Of a stretch of DNA of 64,000 nt, positions 1-10,394 are shown piece after piece. Every line of letters begins with the position of its first letter. Within the stretch, counting starts at the first letter, position 1. The notes beneath the pieces were generated by a model. The model was given only the letters and a program-made list of their open reading frames with translations. It was not told the DNA's origin and searched no databases. A program made the translations under genes and the position numbers. This DNA comes from Gnetum montanum (taxonomy: Eukaryota > Streptophyta > Gnetopsida > Gnetales > Gnetaceae), in the NCBI GenBank assembly GCA_015680685.1, contig MNCI01012628.1, positions 940,118 through 1,004,117 of the forward strand, in the 5' to 3' direction.

Positions 1-36
1 GACCTCCTTGAGTCTTTGTGAGTATGAATGGCTCCT

Positions 37-1682
37 TTATCTTGAAGAACTTTGTGTGCAAGAAGATGTGCCTGCATGCCCCACCACCTGAGAATGGTGG
101 GGATTCAACTTCTCTATGGCATCAACATATATCTGTGCCTTAGGAATGGTATCTTCATGTAGATCTTTTCCATCAGCAGTAACCTTTTCAATATGCATGT
201 CTTCACCATCAGCAGGAAGAATAGGCACATCATCCCTCTCTTGAGAGACCTCTTGAATGACAAAGAAATAATTGTTTGAAGCCTTGGGGCTAGTCTTGGA
301 AGAAGTTCCCTTTGCAGTTACCGAAGAGGCTTTAGCAGCAGCCATAGGAGGGGCCTTAGCCCCAGCCACAGGAGAGGCGGTGGCCTCTGTCAGTTTCTTA
401 CTGGGAGTTGGTGGAAGGCAGCATCCCTTCTTTTCGACAACCTGCCACTTGTGGTTGGCTGAGGGTACTGTGGCACCTCCTTTTCCTTCTCTTCTTGATC
501 TAGTCTTGCAATTCTTGGCTTGAAGGTTCCCTTTGCTACATTATTCACATTCTTGAGAAACCCTAGGAGCAGGGTTCTTTAGTTGAACATGGACTTTTCA
601 TACTCCACAACCAGGGTTTCTAGACCATGAGGTGTTTCCAATATTATTTCTTTCAGTAAATCAACTTCCTTAACAAAGTACCACATGCAGAAACGCTCAT
701 ACTTTATATGGTCTTGGGAGATTGTGAACTTGTTGAAAGAAATGGAGCTCTCCAAAGGAACCTGTAATGGTTTGGAGAAAAGAGTCTGTCCAGGACTTCC
801 AAAGAAGCCCAAAAATCTGAATCCAGGTAGGGAGCAAATCAAATAGTTTTGGATTTGTATGAGCTCTCAGATGCTAGTGGGCTCTCAGATGCTAGTGGGT
901 TAGGGCCCTTTACTCCTAAAAACCAGGGAGGACCTGCTCCCGATTCTCTAGCAATTGAAAAACGAACAGTAGGAGCTCCACCAAGAGAGCCCAAATAACT
1001 TACCAATATGACTCCATTTTATGTCTATCGAGACAAACTTACCAATATGACTCCATTTTACGACTTGGAGGCCTTCTCTAGGGTGATGATCTGCCCCTTT
1101 GATATCGATGATGCCCATGTCTTGACACACATCTTTAATGCACTTAATGCTTGGCTTCCATGGGCCTGGCCCATCAGCTGATATATGCACAATCTTCTGT
1201 TTGCCTTGGGCATCCCTAGCACCCCCTGATCCTATACCCTTTGTTGTCACAAAACCCTCATTGCTATCAACTGCAGTTGAGCTTCTGGTGAGCCTTCACA
1301 AACCCTTAGGAACATCCTTGGTACCACCTGTAGTACCAAAGTGCCCCTTGCTAGAAAGGCTAGGTTGCCTATGCTTGCAAGGACTGCCCTCTCTAGGCCC
1401 ATCGGGACCTGAACCTGTGTCAACATCTACAATGACCCCACCCTCACACTTTGGCCTGTGCCCTGTTGAGTTTCTGTCCCTTGCACCGTTGCTCATCTGT
1501 CAGTTGCTTGCTTGTCGATGCTCTACCATTGCCTGCGCCGTTGAAATTTTTAATGCCACTTGCTGCTTGCTTGCCACTGCACTCTTACTGCTCATATGGA
1601 GTTGCCGAGAGAGCCATTTGGTCAACCTGCCCAGATGGCTGGCTAATGGGACTTTAAATCTTGGCCTTGCCGAGTGAGGCAT
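37..1682 (-). pseudogene. Decayed hydrophilic coding remnant, unidentified
   Basis: I do not recognise a family. The minus strand carries a chain of broken hydrophilic reading frames: about 1,682-1,500, 1,496-1,296, 1,250-948, 842-579 and 530-37. The last piece is rich in Ala, Lys, Ser and Thr and then acidic. It reads like the linker or tail of a retroelement gag or LINE ORF1 protein, but there is no clear zinc knuckle. The overlapping plus-strand frame at 1,138-1,677 is Leu/Cys/Pro-rich and is probably the antisense shadow. The stretch is less AT-rich than most of the window, which favours former coding sequence. Function is unknown. Confidence 0.25.
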
Positions 1683-1709
1683 TGAGTTAAATCACAGGCT
1701 ATACCAATG

Positions 1710-1785
1710 AAGTATTAATTTAGTGGTAAGAGTCTTGGCTTGGTAATCCTACGTCATAGGTTTAATTTCAGTCTGCAACATTGAG
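1710..1785 (+). repeat. tRNA-Thr-like SINE head or tRNA pseudogene
   Basis: An A-box-like stretch (TTTAGTGGTAAGAG, about 1,719-1,732) is followed by an anticodon-like arm containing CTTGGTAA, which fits a GGU (Thr) anticodon loop. A B-box-like AGGTTTAATTTC follows at about 1,758-1,769. The spacing fits a tRNA body, but the acceptor stem does not pair well and the B box departs from GGTTCRANNC. It is therefore a relic or the head of a tRNA-derived SINE, not a working tRNA gene. A T-rich/A-rich run follows at 1,793-1,807. Confidence 0.45.
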
Positions 1786-2599
1786 CTATGGATTTTTTTT
1801 TAAAAAATTATGTAAAAAGGATTTCTAAAATTGGTCTGATAGATTGGAAGGGCTTTATTGGATGTAAGTAAAGTAAAAATTCAGTTTCATTTTAGTAAGA
1901 AATTACTTCACCTTTTAAACCTGGCGAGTAATAGTACCATTTCATATATAGATTAGTCTTGGTAAAAATCCTAGATGGCTTTTACATGGAACTTTGTGTG
2001 CTTCCCAGTTCACATAATAATTTTCTTGGTCATTCTCCTTTGGGAATGCGCACACGTTCATCTTTGAAAAGGATCCCTTACCTAAGTTCGTACTTTGGGT
2101 TTTTGGTTTGATTTTCCAGGATTTTTCCAAAGAATGAATCTTGTGAAAGGTATCTTATCAGGTCATCCTTCATGGGGGTTGTTATTGCTCCACTTATCAC
2201 ATCCACATTCTGCTTAAGACTCCTACAACAACATTTTGCTTACTTGGGGTGTGTTTTAATTCAAAATCATAATCGGCATGAGTGGATTGGATTAAGATAA
2301 AAGGTTCTAGGTAGAGATAGTCATAAGGGATTCATAAAGGATGTATTTGATGGATGTATATAAGGTGTTAAGTTGGGCAAACATATGCTTGATGACTGCT
2401 ACTAGGAATATTGTTCATTGGTGAAGTTCTTGTCGTTCAAGGAAAATACTAACCTTGCTGGTCAATTTGTTAGTGGGTTGCCTTTCACACTGGGGTTGAA
2501 TACTAAGACCCACAATCTACAAACCTTGGGTGATGGGTGATGCACTTTGCATTGCAAAGGATTATGAGGACGTGTGGCTGCGAAAAATAGGTGATGTTT
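1786..2599. other. No gene recognised
   Basis: AT-rich sequence between the SINE-like relic and the Ty3 fragment. It may include decayed gag of the downstream element, but no frame or motif supports this. Confidence 0.4.
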
Positions 2600-3790
2600 A
2601 GTCAACCTATGAACACAAAAGACAAGGCTCAGTGGAGTTGTTTCCATTGTGGCAGGAACCATTTGAAGAGAAATTTACCTTTGCTTTGCAAACCAGGCTG
2701 GTCTGCAACTTAGACACAAGGTGTTGAAACGATGAATACCTTAATCTCAGTGGCAACAAAAGCAGGTTTGCACCAATTTCAACTTACCTTAATCTCTATT
2801 CCTCGCGTAGTCTTTAAGAAGAAATGTTTCTTTCCTTATTGATAGTGGTGCCTCAGATAACTCTTTCCCCCAAATTAGTAAAGGAATTAATGTTAAAACC
2901 AGTGCATAAAAAAAAATACTAGTGTTCAACTTGTTTACAGGAGGACTGTTTCGAGGGGAAGTCAGTGTTATTTTCTTAAATTTGAATTACAAGGACTGCC
3001 ATTTAAAGGATATTTTTATAAATTTCCTTTAGGTGACTGTTTGGTCATTTTGGGAATGTTTTTTGTTTTAAGTAAACACAACATTGTTGCTAGCTTTCGG
3101 TCTTGTACCCTCTACGTTGCAACTTCTGATGGGCTTGGAGTTCTTAGGGAAGTAGAAACACGGTCAGAGATGCACACAATTTCTTTCAAATAAGCATGGC
3201 GCCTAGTTAGGAAAGGAGGAAAGGAGAAACATCCATGATGGTCAAAATTTTCAAAATTAGTGATAAAGTTGAAGGTCAATTTCCTAAATAATTAAAATAT
3301 TTTGAAGAAGTGTTTAATGATTATAATGAGTTGCCTTTTGAACGAGATGTAGACCATGTAATTGAAGTAATACATGGTGCAAAATTTGTGTTGAAAGCAC
3401 ATTATAGGTTTTCTATAGAATAATTAAGTGAATTAAAAGCGCAAGTTCGTCAGTTATTAAACGAGGTTAAAATTAGGCCTAGTGTGTTACCTTGGGGAGG
3501 TCCGGTACTTTTCTTCAAAAAGGAAGATGGAACTTTATGACTTTACATTGACGACAGGGCTCTGGATAAGATCACAATAACAAATACGTATCTGCTATCT
3601 ATAATCGAGGATTTGTTTGACCAATTAATAGGTGTAGCATATTTTTCCAAACTTGATCTCAAATCAAGTTACCACTAGATTAGAATTAAGAGAAGTGACA
3701 TCGAGAAGACAACATTTAGGACAAGGTACAGATTATATGGTTTTGTTGTGATGTGATACGGTTTAACTGCCACTCCTAACGTTATAAATA
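2600..3790 (+). pseudogene. Ty3/gypsy gag-PR-RT fragment
   Basis: A decayed retrotransposon polyprotein on the plus strand. A zinc-knuckle relic (CFHCGRNH) lies near 2,648. A protease active-site relic (LIDSGAS) lies near 2,838, and a later protease motif (DCLVILGM) near 3,036. The first half of a reverse transcriptase runs from about 3,295 to 3,790, with recognisable [26 protein letters not shown] and FRTRYRLYGF stretches. In-frame stops interrupt it, and the frame ends before the catalytic YxDD box. The sequence that follows (TATAAATATCCC at 3,783 and T/C-rich DNA) is unrelated, so the fragment is truncated there. The family is Ty3/gypsy, probably chromovirus-like from the RT wording. Confidence 0.8.
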
Positions 3791-4716
3791 TCCCCCTTCT
3801 TTCATTTTTCTCATTCTTTACGTGTCTCCTCGTCTTTTCTCCTCTGCCAAGAGGTCCATTCTCTCCCATGTGCTGCTATACCTAGTTTCTTATTCTGTCT
3901 ACTTTCCTGCCCTGTACTGTTTGCTCCATGATTGTTTACTTCGCTTTTTACCACAGTAAATTATATTTTACTTCATCCTTTGTTATTTATTTCAGGATTC
4001 AGCAGCACCAGAATTTTTGACTTAGGAAATTCCTCTAGTTTAACGGTGAATCTTTCCGGTGCTGAAATAGCATGATAATCACTTGCAAGAAGCCCATGTT
4101 GCAGTATTATATCTCCTTCAATTTTCCAAATTTTCTTGGCTTAATACTTAGAATATTGCTGATTTATTGAATATCCCTCATTTTACTATACTCAAAGCTA
4201 CTCCTTTGTGTTAGGATGGTCATAGTGCCAACAAGAAATGTAGGAGAATAAAGAATATATTTTGCAGACCTACCCTCAATTATTTGAAGAATGTGAACTC
4301 TGATATTACTGTTCGTTCATAGTGGCAAACCCCAGATCTATAGTTGTTGGGTCACAACAACAATTCATAATAAAAATTTTGGATACATGTTTAACAATGA
4401 AAATCATCAATAATGCTAAAGATAACATGCATCTATGAATCGTAACATAAAATAGAGATAAATTCAGAGAGAACCATGATTGCACCAAAAGCATAAATAA
4501 TTAACAGAAAATTAACCAGATATCAAAAGCCATTGTGATAAAAGATAATAGAAAAGAAAGTGACTCTCAAGCCCTTACGAAACCAGGGCAAACAATCTGG
4601 CAATGCAATTCCATTAATTTTCATCACAATAAATACATGTGCTAATTCCTATCTATTTTTAGATTTTCTTATGGTTCTTCCATCTTTTCTGAGATCACTT
4701 CAGGTTGAATTTAAAA
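3791..4716. other. No gene recognised
   Basis: Pyrimidine-rich DNA (3,790-3,960) followed by AT-rich sequence up to the outer end of the left Penelope arm. No reading frame or RNA gene is supported. Confidence 0.4.
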
Positions 4717-4875
4717 AATTTTTAGGTTTAGGAGTTTGAAAATTTTTTTGGAGATCTTGTGCGGCTAGTGAAAGGACGGTTTGAGGAAAGTAGGAATAGA
4801 GGAGAACAAACTGAAAAAACAAGAGAAACTAAGGGAATAGAAGGCTCTGAAATGACATGTACAAACCAAGCATTG

Positions 4876-4919
4876 AACACAAAACGTTTTCGGGGAGTTT
4901 CACCCCTCTTCAGTATGTT
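4876..4919 (-). ncRNA. Hammerhead ribozyme motif (type I, minimal), core intact
   Basis: Read on the minus strand: stem I strand AACATA (4,919-4,914), core CTGAAGA (4,913-4,907), stem II GGGG (4,906-4,903) with loop TGAAACT and CCCC (4,895-4,892), core GAA then A15.1 (4,891-4,888), a very short stem III (AACGTT, 4,888-4,883), cleavage-site base T (4,882), and the stem I return TGTGTT (4,881-4,876). Stem I pairs over six bases with one G-U wobble. Every invariant core base fits CUGANGA...GAAA...UH. Minimal hammerheads with tiny stem III are known in PLEs and are thought to act as dimers. It lies about 190 nt 3' of the RT frame, as expected for a PLE terminal repeat. Confidence 0.8.
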
Positions 4920-5111
4920 TCTTACAAAGTGAGTACAACATCCAAGAGCCAAAGTGTGCTCTTAAAAACAATCCCAACTTTGACAGGAGAAAATAAAAAA
5001 CGTTAGGATTTTGAAAAAATTAAACCAGCCCACTCGTACAGGCCAAGTGGGGGTGGGAGTGGAGCACCTAAATTTGTTCCTAACCAGCAAAGATTGCAAC
5101 TTTTTGGGATT

Positions 5112-6899
5112 TCACCAACGTGAGATCACATCTAGAATGGCGTTTTGGAGTGTCGGATCTCTTTGGCGCAGTTGACAACGTATAGGGTTTAGGAGTGCCC
5201 TCATGTTCAAGGATTTAGTTAAAGGACTAAAATCCATTTTGAAAACGAGAGGGGTCCGTTTCCTACGAACGCCATGACTTTGATAAAGTCTATCCAGAAG
5301 GGATCTCCGTGAAACAGCAGGTACCAGATATAAACATTTGAAAAACAGCCGAATCCGTTGGAGGTCACCAAGACAAGATTCCCTAAGGAGGTACCTTTTG
5401 AGCTTTGCAATGATAAAAGTTTTCTTTTGATGGAAGGGATGCCAAGAGGAGAAAGGGATGTATTGGTATGTGTTCACAGGTTTCTTCTGGTAACACTTGG
5501 TAGACAAGATACCAGTGTTGAGAAAGTGAGAACCTTTGAAAAAAGTGACATCCAAAATGTCGATTGCGGAGTCAGAAATGGTGGCGGTAATGTTTATAGA
5601 AGGATAAACATTACCATACCTTTCAAGCAAGGTACGAAGGGAATCTTCCGAGCCACCCCAAATGCCAAAAGCATCATCGATAAACCTTTTAAAATAAAGA
5701 AGGTCATCAGACAAAGGAGCGACAAAAACTTGTTTTTCGAGATGACACAAGAAGAGACATGCGTAGACAATCGCAAAGTTGCTACCCATGGCAGTGCCCT
5801 TGATCTGTTTGTAGACGACCTCGTTGAATTCGAGGTAGTGTTCTTGAAGCATCAATGTCGAAAGCTCCATGATGGCATTACTGTACAGAGATTGCAAAGG
5901 TGTGGGGTTTGCAGCGAAGTAATTATCAACCATATTCTGGAGAGCCAAAAGTCCCTGATCCGTGGGAATGCTAGGATACAATGATTCTACATCGAATGTA
6001 AAAAGGAGTACATTACGAGGTAGAGATCTAGCATGGAGGTCTCGGATCAGGGCAGAGGAATCTTTGAGATGGTTTGGTTGATGACAAAGCATCGGGAACA
6101 ACAAAAAATGGAGAAGGCGGGAGGCCGATTTCAACAGGTAGCCCTTGTATGAACAAATAGGGCGTCCAACCATGACTGGTTTGTGGATTTTAGGGATGAT
6201 GTAAAAAGTACAAGGTTTATGAGCCTTGTTTTGCAACAATGCATCCTTAAAAATAGAGAGCATTTTTGAAAACCAGTCAATGGAGGAGGACAGTTGGAGA
6301 TGAAGATTTTCCCAAGGAACAGAATCTACGCATAGGTAGACATCTGAATCGGCGAGTTGTTGAGTTGCTTCCTTCAAGTACCAGTTGGAATCCAGGACAC
6401 AAACACCCAAGTTTTTATCTGCAGGTCGAATAACGATACTCTTATCGTTTCGGAGACCTTGAAGAGCACCAAGGAGACGTCTCGGGAGAAGGGGACAGGT
6501 GCAGAAATTGATGGGGGTGAGAGTAGTTTCGATGGTGTCTAGGCAACAACGAATGCTATGCTCTAGCTCCATATTACAAGAGCTGACAGGGGGACTCCAT
6601 TTACTGGTGGGGTGAAGTTTTATTTTAGCCAATTTTAGAGTAGCCAAGAATTCAGAAGACGGAATGTTGTCTTCTGGCTGATTTTTAAAGAAATTTTGCA
6701 AGCACAAGAGACGGGCAAATGAGGCAGATTCTTTAAGGATGACCGATTTATCTATGGGAGGTGGATGAGGGATGAATTTTAAACCGAAGCCCAAAACCTT
6801 AATGTCATTTGCGGAGAGGTTTCGAGACGAAAAAATGTGGACCGTGAAATTCGTTATTCGGTTTTCGATTTCGCGGACTGTTTTTTGTGCAAAAAGCAA
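5112..6899 (-). CDS. Penelope-like reverse transcriptase, open frame
   Basis: The frame is open for 595 codons. The N-terminal part carries PLE-typical stretches (GLKFIPHPP near residue 40; IVIRPADKN near 157). The RT palm follows: motif A FTFDVESLYPSIP near 300, motif B GTAMGSNFA near 370, motif C RFIDDAFG near 406 with both aspartates present, then DILDVTFFK. The listed start is a TTG codon and is not a credible start: there is no in-frame ATG upstream before a TAG at about 6,930, and the first internal ATG falls after residue 100. The true 5' end is probably supplied by splicing or another start. The frame ends in TGA, where the sister copy keeps CGA, just before an LLVRNKF linker that in PLEs precedes the GIY-YIG domain. 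Not shown to be active. Confidence 0.85.
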   Translation of the reverse strand: MLFAQKTVREIENRITNFTVHIFSSRNLSANDIKVLGFGLKFIPHPPPIDKSVILKESASFARLLCLQNFFKNQPEDNIPSSEFLATLKLAKIKLHPTSKWSPPVSSCNMELEHSIRCCLDTIETTLTPINFCTCPLLPRRLLGALQGLRNDKSIVIRPADKNLGVCVLDSNWYLKEATQQLADSDVYLCVDSVPWENLHLQLSSSIDWFSKMLSIFKDALLQNKAHKPCTFYIIPKIHKPVMVGRPICSYKGYLLKSASRLLHFLLFPMLCHQPNHLKDSSALIRDLHARSLPRNVLLFTFDVESLYPSIPTDQGLLALQNMVDNYFAANPTPLQSLYSNAIMELSTLMLQEHYLEFNEVVYKQIKGTAMGSNFAIVYACLFLCHLEKQVFVAPLSDDLLYFKRFIDDAFGIWGGSEDSLRTLLERYGNVYPSINITATISDSAIDILDVTFFKGSHFLNTGILSTKCYQKKPVNTYQYIPFSSWHPFHQKKTFIIAKLKRYLLRESCLGDLQRIRLFFKCLYLVPAVSRRSLLDRLYQSHGVRRKRTPLVFKMDFSPLTKSLNMRALLNPIRCQLRQRDPTLQNAILDVISRW

Positions 6900-7633
6900 A
6901 CAAGCATAAGCGTTTTGATCAAGCGCAGGTAACTAGAAGGTCAAATGAGAGCGCAAGGTGGGTTTTTGGGCGACGGGTGAAAAACTCAAAGGGAGGAGGG
7001 TTCGGGCGGTTGCACAGATTGCGCAAAAGGATGAGTGGGAAGGGGGTTGCTTTGGGCAGATGTTAAAGCAAATGTCCCAGAGACAATGGGGGTGGAGTTC
7101 AAGGTTTGGGGAACAAGGGGAGTATGGGGGGCTAAGCCCTTTGAATTTGGGCTAGGCCTTGTGGGTTTAAAGACCCAAAAGGAAAAGCATAAGCATTAGA
7201 CTCCATGGAGTCAATGTTACCAGCACTACCAACGAAACCCAAACAAGGCTGAGAACTACAACCATCATTGTTAGAGGACCCACAATTGATGTTTATGGCA
7301 GCATCGAGCCCATGGTTTAGGGAGGAGAAAGCAGAACCAACGTTGAGGGAGGAGAATGCAGGATCACCATTGCTGGAATCTGCAGAGGCAGCAACTGACG
7401 GAACGGCGGACGCGCAACCCAACACAAGGCTAGAGAACGGGCAAGGCACAGTAGTGGAAGGATCAGAACCAGGCACAGGGCGCAGCAGAAGCACCAAAAC
7501 CAAACGAGGACACAGGAGCGGCGGAGGTCAACGCAGGTACAAAGACCACCACGTGAAGCGCAGAGTTTGAGTGTGCGGAGGAAGAGGTAGCAATACCTGC
7601 GAAAAACCTGAAATGATTTAAATTCTAAATTCA
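6900..7633 (-). other. PLE 5' leader, possible upstream coding exon
   Basis: Leader of the left PLE copy. A frame on the minus strand (about 7,503-7,132; Ser/Ala/Gly-rich) is open, and the matching stretch is also open in the sister copy (7,799-8,134), so it may be coding. A second overlapping Cys/Leu-rich frame is equally open in both copies, which weakens this. No ATG start is evident for either. CTTCTAG just upstream of the RT frame could serve as a splice acceptor, with the in-frame TAG formed by the acceptor itself. That is inference. Confidence 0.35.
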
Positions 7634-7683
7634 AAAAATCCGTGATTTCCAATCCACCAACTTTGCTCCTGCATCTTCAGGTT
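7634..7683. other. Central spacer of the PLE inverted repeat
   Basis: About 50 bp separate the two 5' ends. The inner edges share GAATTTAGA, after which the left arm has about 15 extra bases relative to the right. No gene is present. The short spacer means the two copies form one near-continuous palindrome of about 5.9 kb. Confidence 0.7.
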
Positions 7684-8399
7684 GAATTTAGACATTCTTT
7701 TGTAGGTTTTGCTGCCTCTTCCTCCGCGTGCTTAGACTCTGCGCTTCACGTGGTGGTCTTTGTGCCTGCGTTGACCTCCGCCGCTCCTGCGTCCTCATTT
7801 GGTTTTGGTGCTTTTGCTGCGCCCTGTGCCTGGTTCTGATCCTTCCACTGCTGTGCCTTGCCTGTTCTTTGGCCTTGTGTTGGGTTGCGCATCCGCCGTT
7901 GCGTCAGTTGCTGCCTCTGCAGATTCCAGCAATGGTGATCCTGCATTCTCCTCCCTCAACGCTGGTTCTGCTTTCTCCTCCCTAAACTGTGGGCTCGATG
8001 CTGCCATAAACATCAGTTGTGGGTCCTCTGACAATGATGGTTGTAGTTCTCAACCTTGTTTGGGTTTCGTTGAGGGTGCTGGTAACGTTGACTCCATGGA
8101 GTCTAATGCTTATGTTTTTCTTTTGGGTCTTTAAACCCACAAGGCCCAGCCCAAATTCAAAGGGCCGGGCCCCCCCTACTCCCCTTGTTCCCCAAACCTT
8201 GAACTCCACCCCCGTTGTCTCTGGGACATTTGCTTTAACATCTGCCCAAAGCAACCCCCTTCCCACTCATCCTTTTGCGCAATCTGTGCAACCGCCCGAA
8301 CCCTCCTCCCTTTGAGTTTTTCACCCGTCGCCCAAAAACCCACCTTGCGCTCTCATTTGACCTTCTAGTTACCTGCGCTTGATCAAAACGCTTATGCTT

Positions 8400-10290
8400 G
8401 TTTGCTTTTTGCACAAAAAACAGTCCGCGAAATCGAAAACCGAATAACGAATTTCACGGTCCACAATTTTTCGTCTCGAAACCTCTCCGCAAATGACATT
8501 AAGGTTTTGGGCTTCGGTTTAAAATTCATCCCCCGTCCACCTCCCATGAATAAATCGACCATCCTTAAAGAATTTGCCTCATTCGCCCGTTTCTTGCGCT
8601 TGCAAAATTTCTTTAAAAATCAGCCAGAAGACAACATTTCATCTTTTGAATTCTTGGCTGCTCTTCAATTAGCTAAAATAAAACTTCGACCCATCAGTAA
8701 ATGGTGTTCCTCTATCAATTGTTGTAATATGGAGCTAGAGCATAGCATTCGTTGTTGCCTAGACACCCTCGAAACTGCTCTCACCCCCATCAATTTCTGC
8801 ACCCGTCCCTTTCTCCTTGGTGCTCTTCGAGGTCTTCAAAACGATAAGAGTATTGTTATTTGACCTGCAGATAAAAACTTGGGTGTTTGTGTCTTGGATT
8901 CCAGTTGGTACTTGAAGAAAGCAACTCGACAACTCGCCGATTCGGATGTCTACCTGCACGTAGATTCTGTTCCTTGAGAAAATCTTCATTTTCAATTGTC
9001 CTCCTCCATTGGTTTTCAAAAATGCTCTCTATTTTTAAGGATGCATTGTTTCAAAACAAAGCTCATAAACATTGTACTTTTTACATCATCCCTAAAATCC
9101 ACAAATCGGTCATGGTTGGATGCCCTATTTGTTCATACAAGTGCTACCTGTTGGAATCGGCCTCCTGCCTTCTCCATTTTTTGCTATTTCCGATGCTTTG
9201 TCATCAACCAAACCATCTCAAAGATTCCTCTACCTTGATCCGAGACCTTCATGATAGATCTCTACCTCGTAATGTACTTCTTTTTACATTTGATGTAGAA
9301 TCATTGTATCCTAGCATTCCCACGGATCAGGGACTTTTGGCTCTCCAGAATATGGTTGATAATTACTTCGCTGCAAACCCCACAGCTTTGTAATCTCTGT
9401 ACAACAATGCCATCATGGAGCTTCCAACATTGGTGCTTTGAGAACACTATCTCGAATTCAACAAGGTCGTCTACAAACAGATCAGGGGCATTGCCATGGG
9501 TAGCAACTTTGCGGTTGTCTACGCATGTCTCTTCTTGTGTCACCTCGAAAAATAGGTTTTCGTTGCTCCTTTGTCCGATGACCTTTTTTATTTTAAAAGA
9601 TTTATCGATGATGCTTTTAGCATTTGGGGTGGTTTGGAAAATTCCCTTCGTACCTTGCTTGAAAGGTACGGTAATATTTATCCTTCTATAAACATTACCC
9701 TCACCATTTCTGACTCCGCAATCAACATTTTGGATGTCACTTTTTTCAAAGGTTCTCAGTTTCTCAACACTAGTATCTTGTCTACCAAGTGTTACTAGAA
9801 ACCTTTAAACACATACCAGTACATCCCTTTCTCCTCTTGGCATCCCTTCCATCAGAAGAAAGCCTTTATCATTGCGGAGCTCAAAAGGTACCTCCTCAGG
9901 GAATCTTGTCTTGGTGACCTCCAACGGATTCGGCGACAGTTGTTTCTTCATCTTCGGACATGCGACTATCCTTCCCGTCTGCTTTTCAAATGTTTCTGTC
10001 TGGTACCTGGTGCTTCACGGAGATCCCTTCTGGATAGACTTCATCAGAGTCATGGCATTCGTAGGAAATGGACCCCTCTCGTTTTCAAAATGGATTTTAG
10101 TCCTTCAACTAAATCCTTGAACGTGAGGGCACTCCTAAACCCTATACTTTGTCGGCTACGACACTCCAAAACGCCATTCCAGATGTGATCTCATGTTGGC
10201 GAAATCCTAAAAAGTTGCAATCTTTGCTGGTTAGGAACAAATTTAGGTGCTCCACTCCCACCCCCACTCAGCCTGTACGAGTGGGGCCGG
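8400..10290 (+). pseudogene. Penelope-like reverse transcriptase, broken
   Basis: Same protein as the left copy. Nonsense codons lie at 8,861, 8,975, 9,391, 9,439, 9,553 and 9,796. Frameshifts and insertions occur, for example around 8,985-9,015 and an insert near 9,935-9,975 relative to the left copy. A 12-base gap removes four residues near 8,810. Four of the six stops are single transitions (CGA to TGA, TGG to TGA, CAA to TAA, CAG to TAG), as expected from deamination of methylated cytosine. Near its end this copy keeps CGA at about 10,200 where the left copy has TGA. It reads on through NPKKLQSLLVRNKF to a stop near 10,290, which shows the ancestral protein was longer. Confidence 0.85.
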
Positions 10291-10394
10291 TTTAATTTTT
10301 TCAAAATCCTAACGTTTTTTATTTTCTCCGGTCAAGTTGGGATTGTTTTTAAGAGCACACTTTGGCTCTTGGATGTTGTATTCACTTTGCAAGA

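Larger units (their letters stand above)
4717..7633 (-). mobile_element. Penelope-like retroelement, left copy
   Basis: One PLE copy transcribed leftward. From its 5' side (near 7,633) it holds a leader of about 730 bp, an RT reading frame (6,899-5,112), a tail of about 190 bp, and a hammerhead ribozyme motif (4,919-4,876). It ends in an A/T-rich stretch near 4,717. The limits were set by where similarity to the inverted copy at 7,684-10,600 stops. RT protein similarity and the hammerhead motif both point to Penelope-like elements, and conifer PLEs of this class were published as Dryad. I see no GIY-YIG endonuclease domain. No clear terminal duplication of the element is visible on the left side. 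Confidence 0.85.

Noticed and set aside
1138-1677. 179-codon plus-strand ORF as a membrane protein
   Set aside because: The composition is Leu/Cys/Pro-rich with no ordered membrane spans, and the minus strand has the more protein-like hydrophilic frames.
5358-5984. 208-codon plus-strand frame
   Set aside because: It is the antisense shadow of the Penelope-like reverse transcriptase; it matches no family and its counterpart in the sister copy is broken.
7728-7985. Cys/Leu-rich frame in the PLE leader as a secreted peptide
   Set aside because: It is open in both copies, but so is an overlapping frame, and neither has an ATG; low stop frequency in GC-richer leader DNA explains it.
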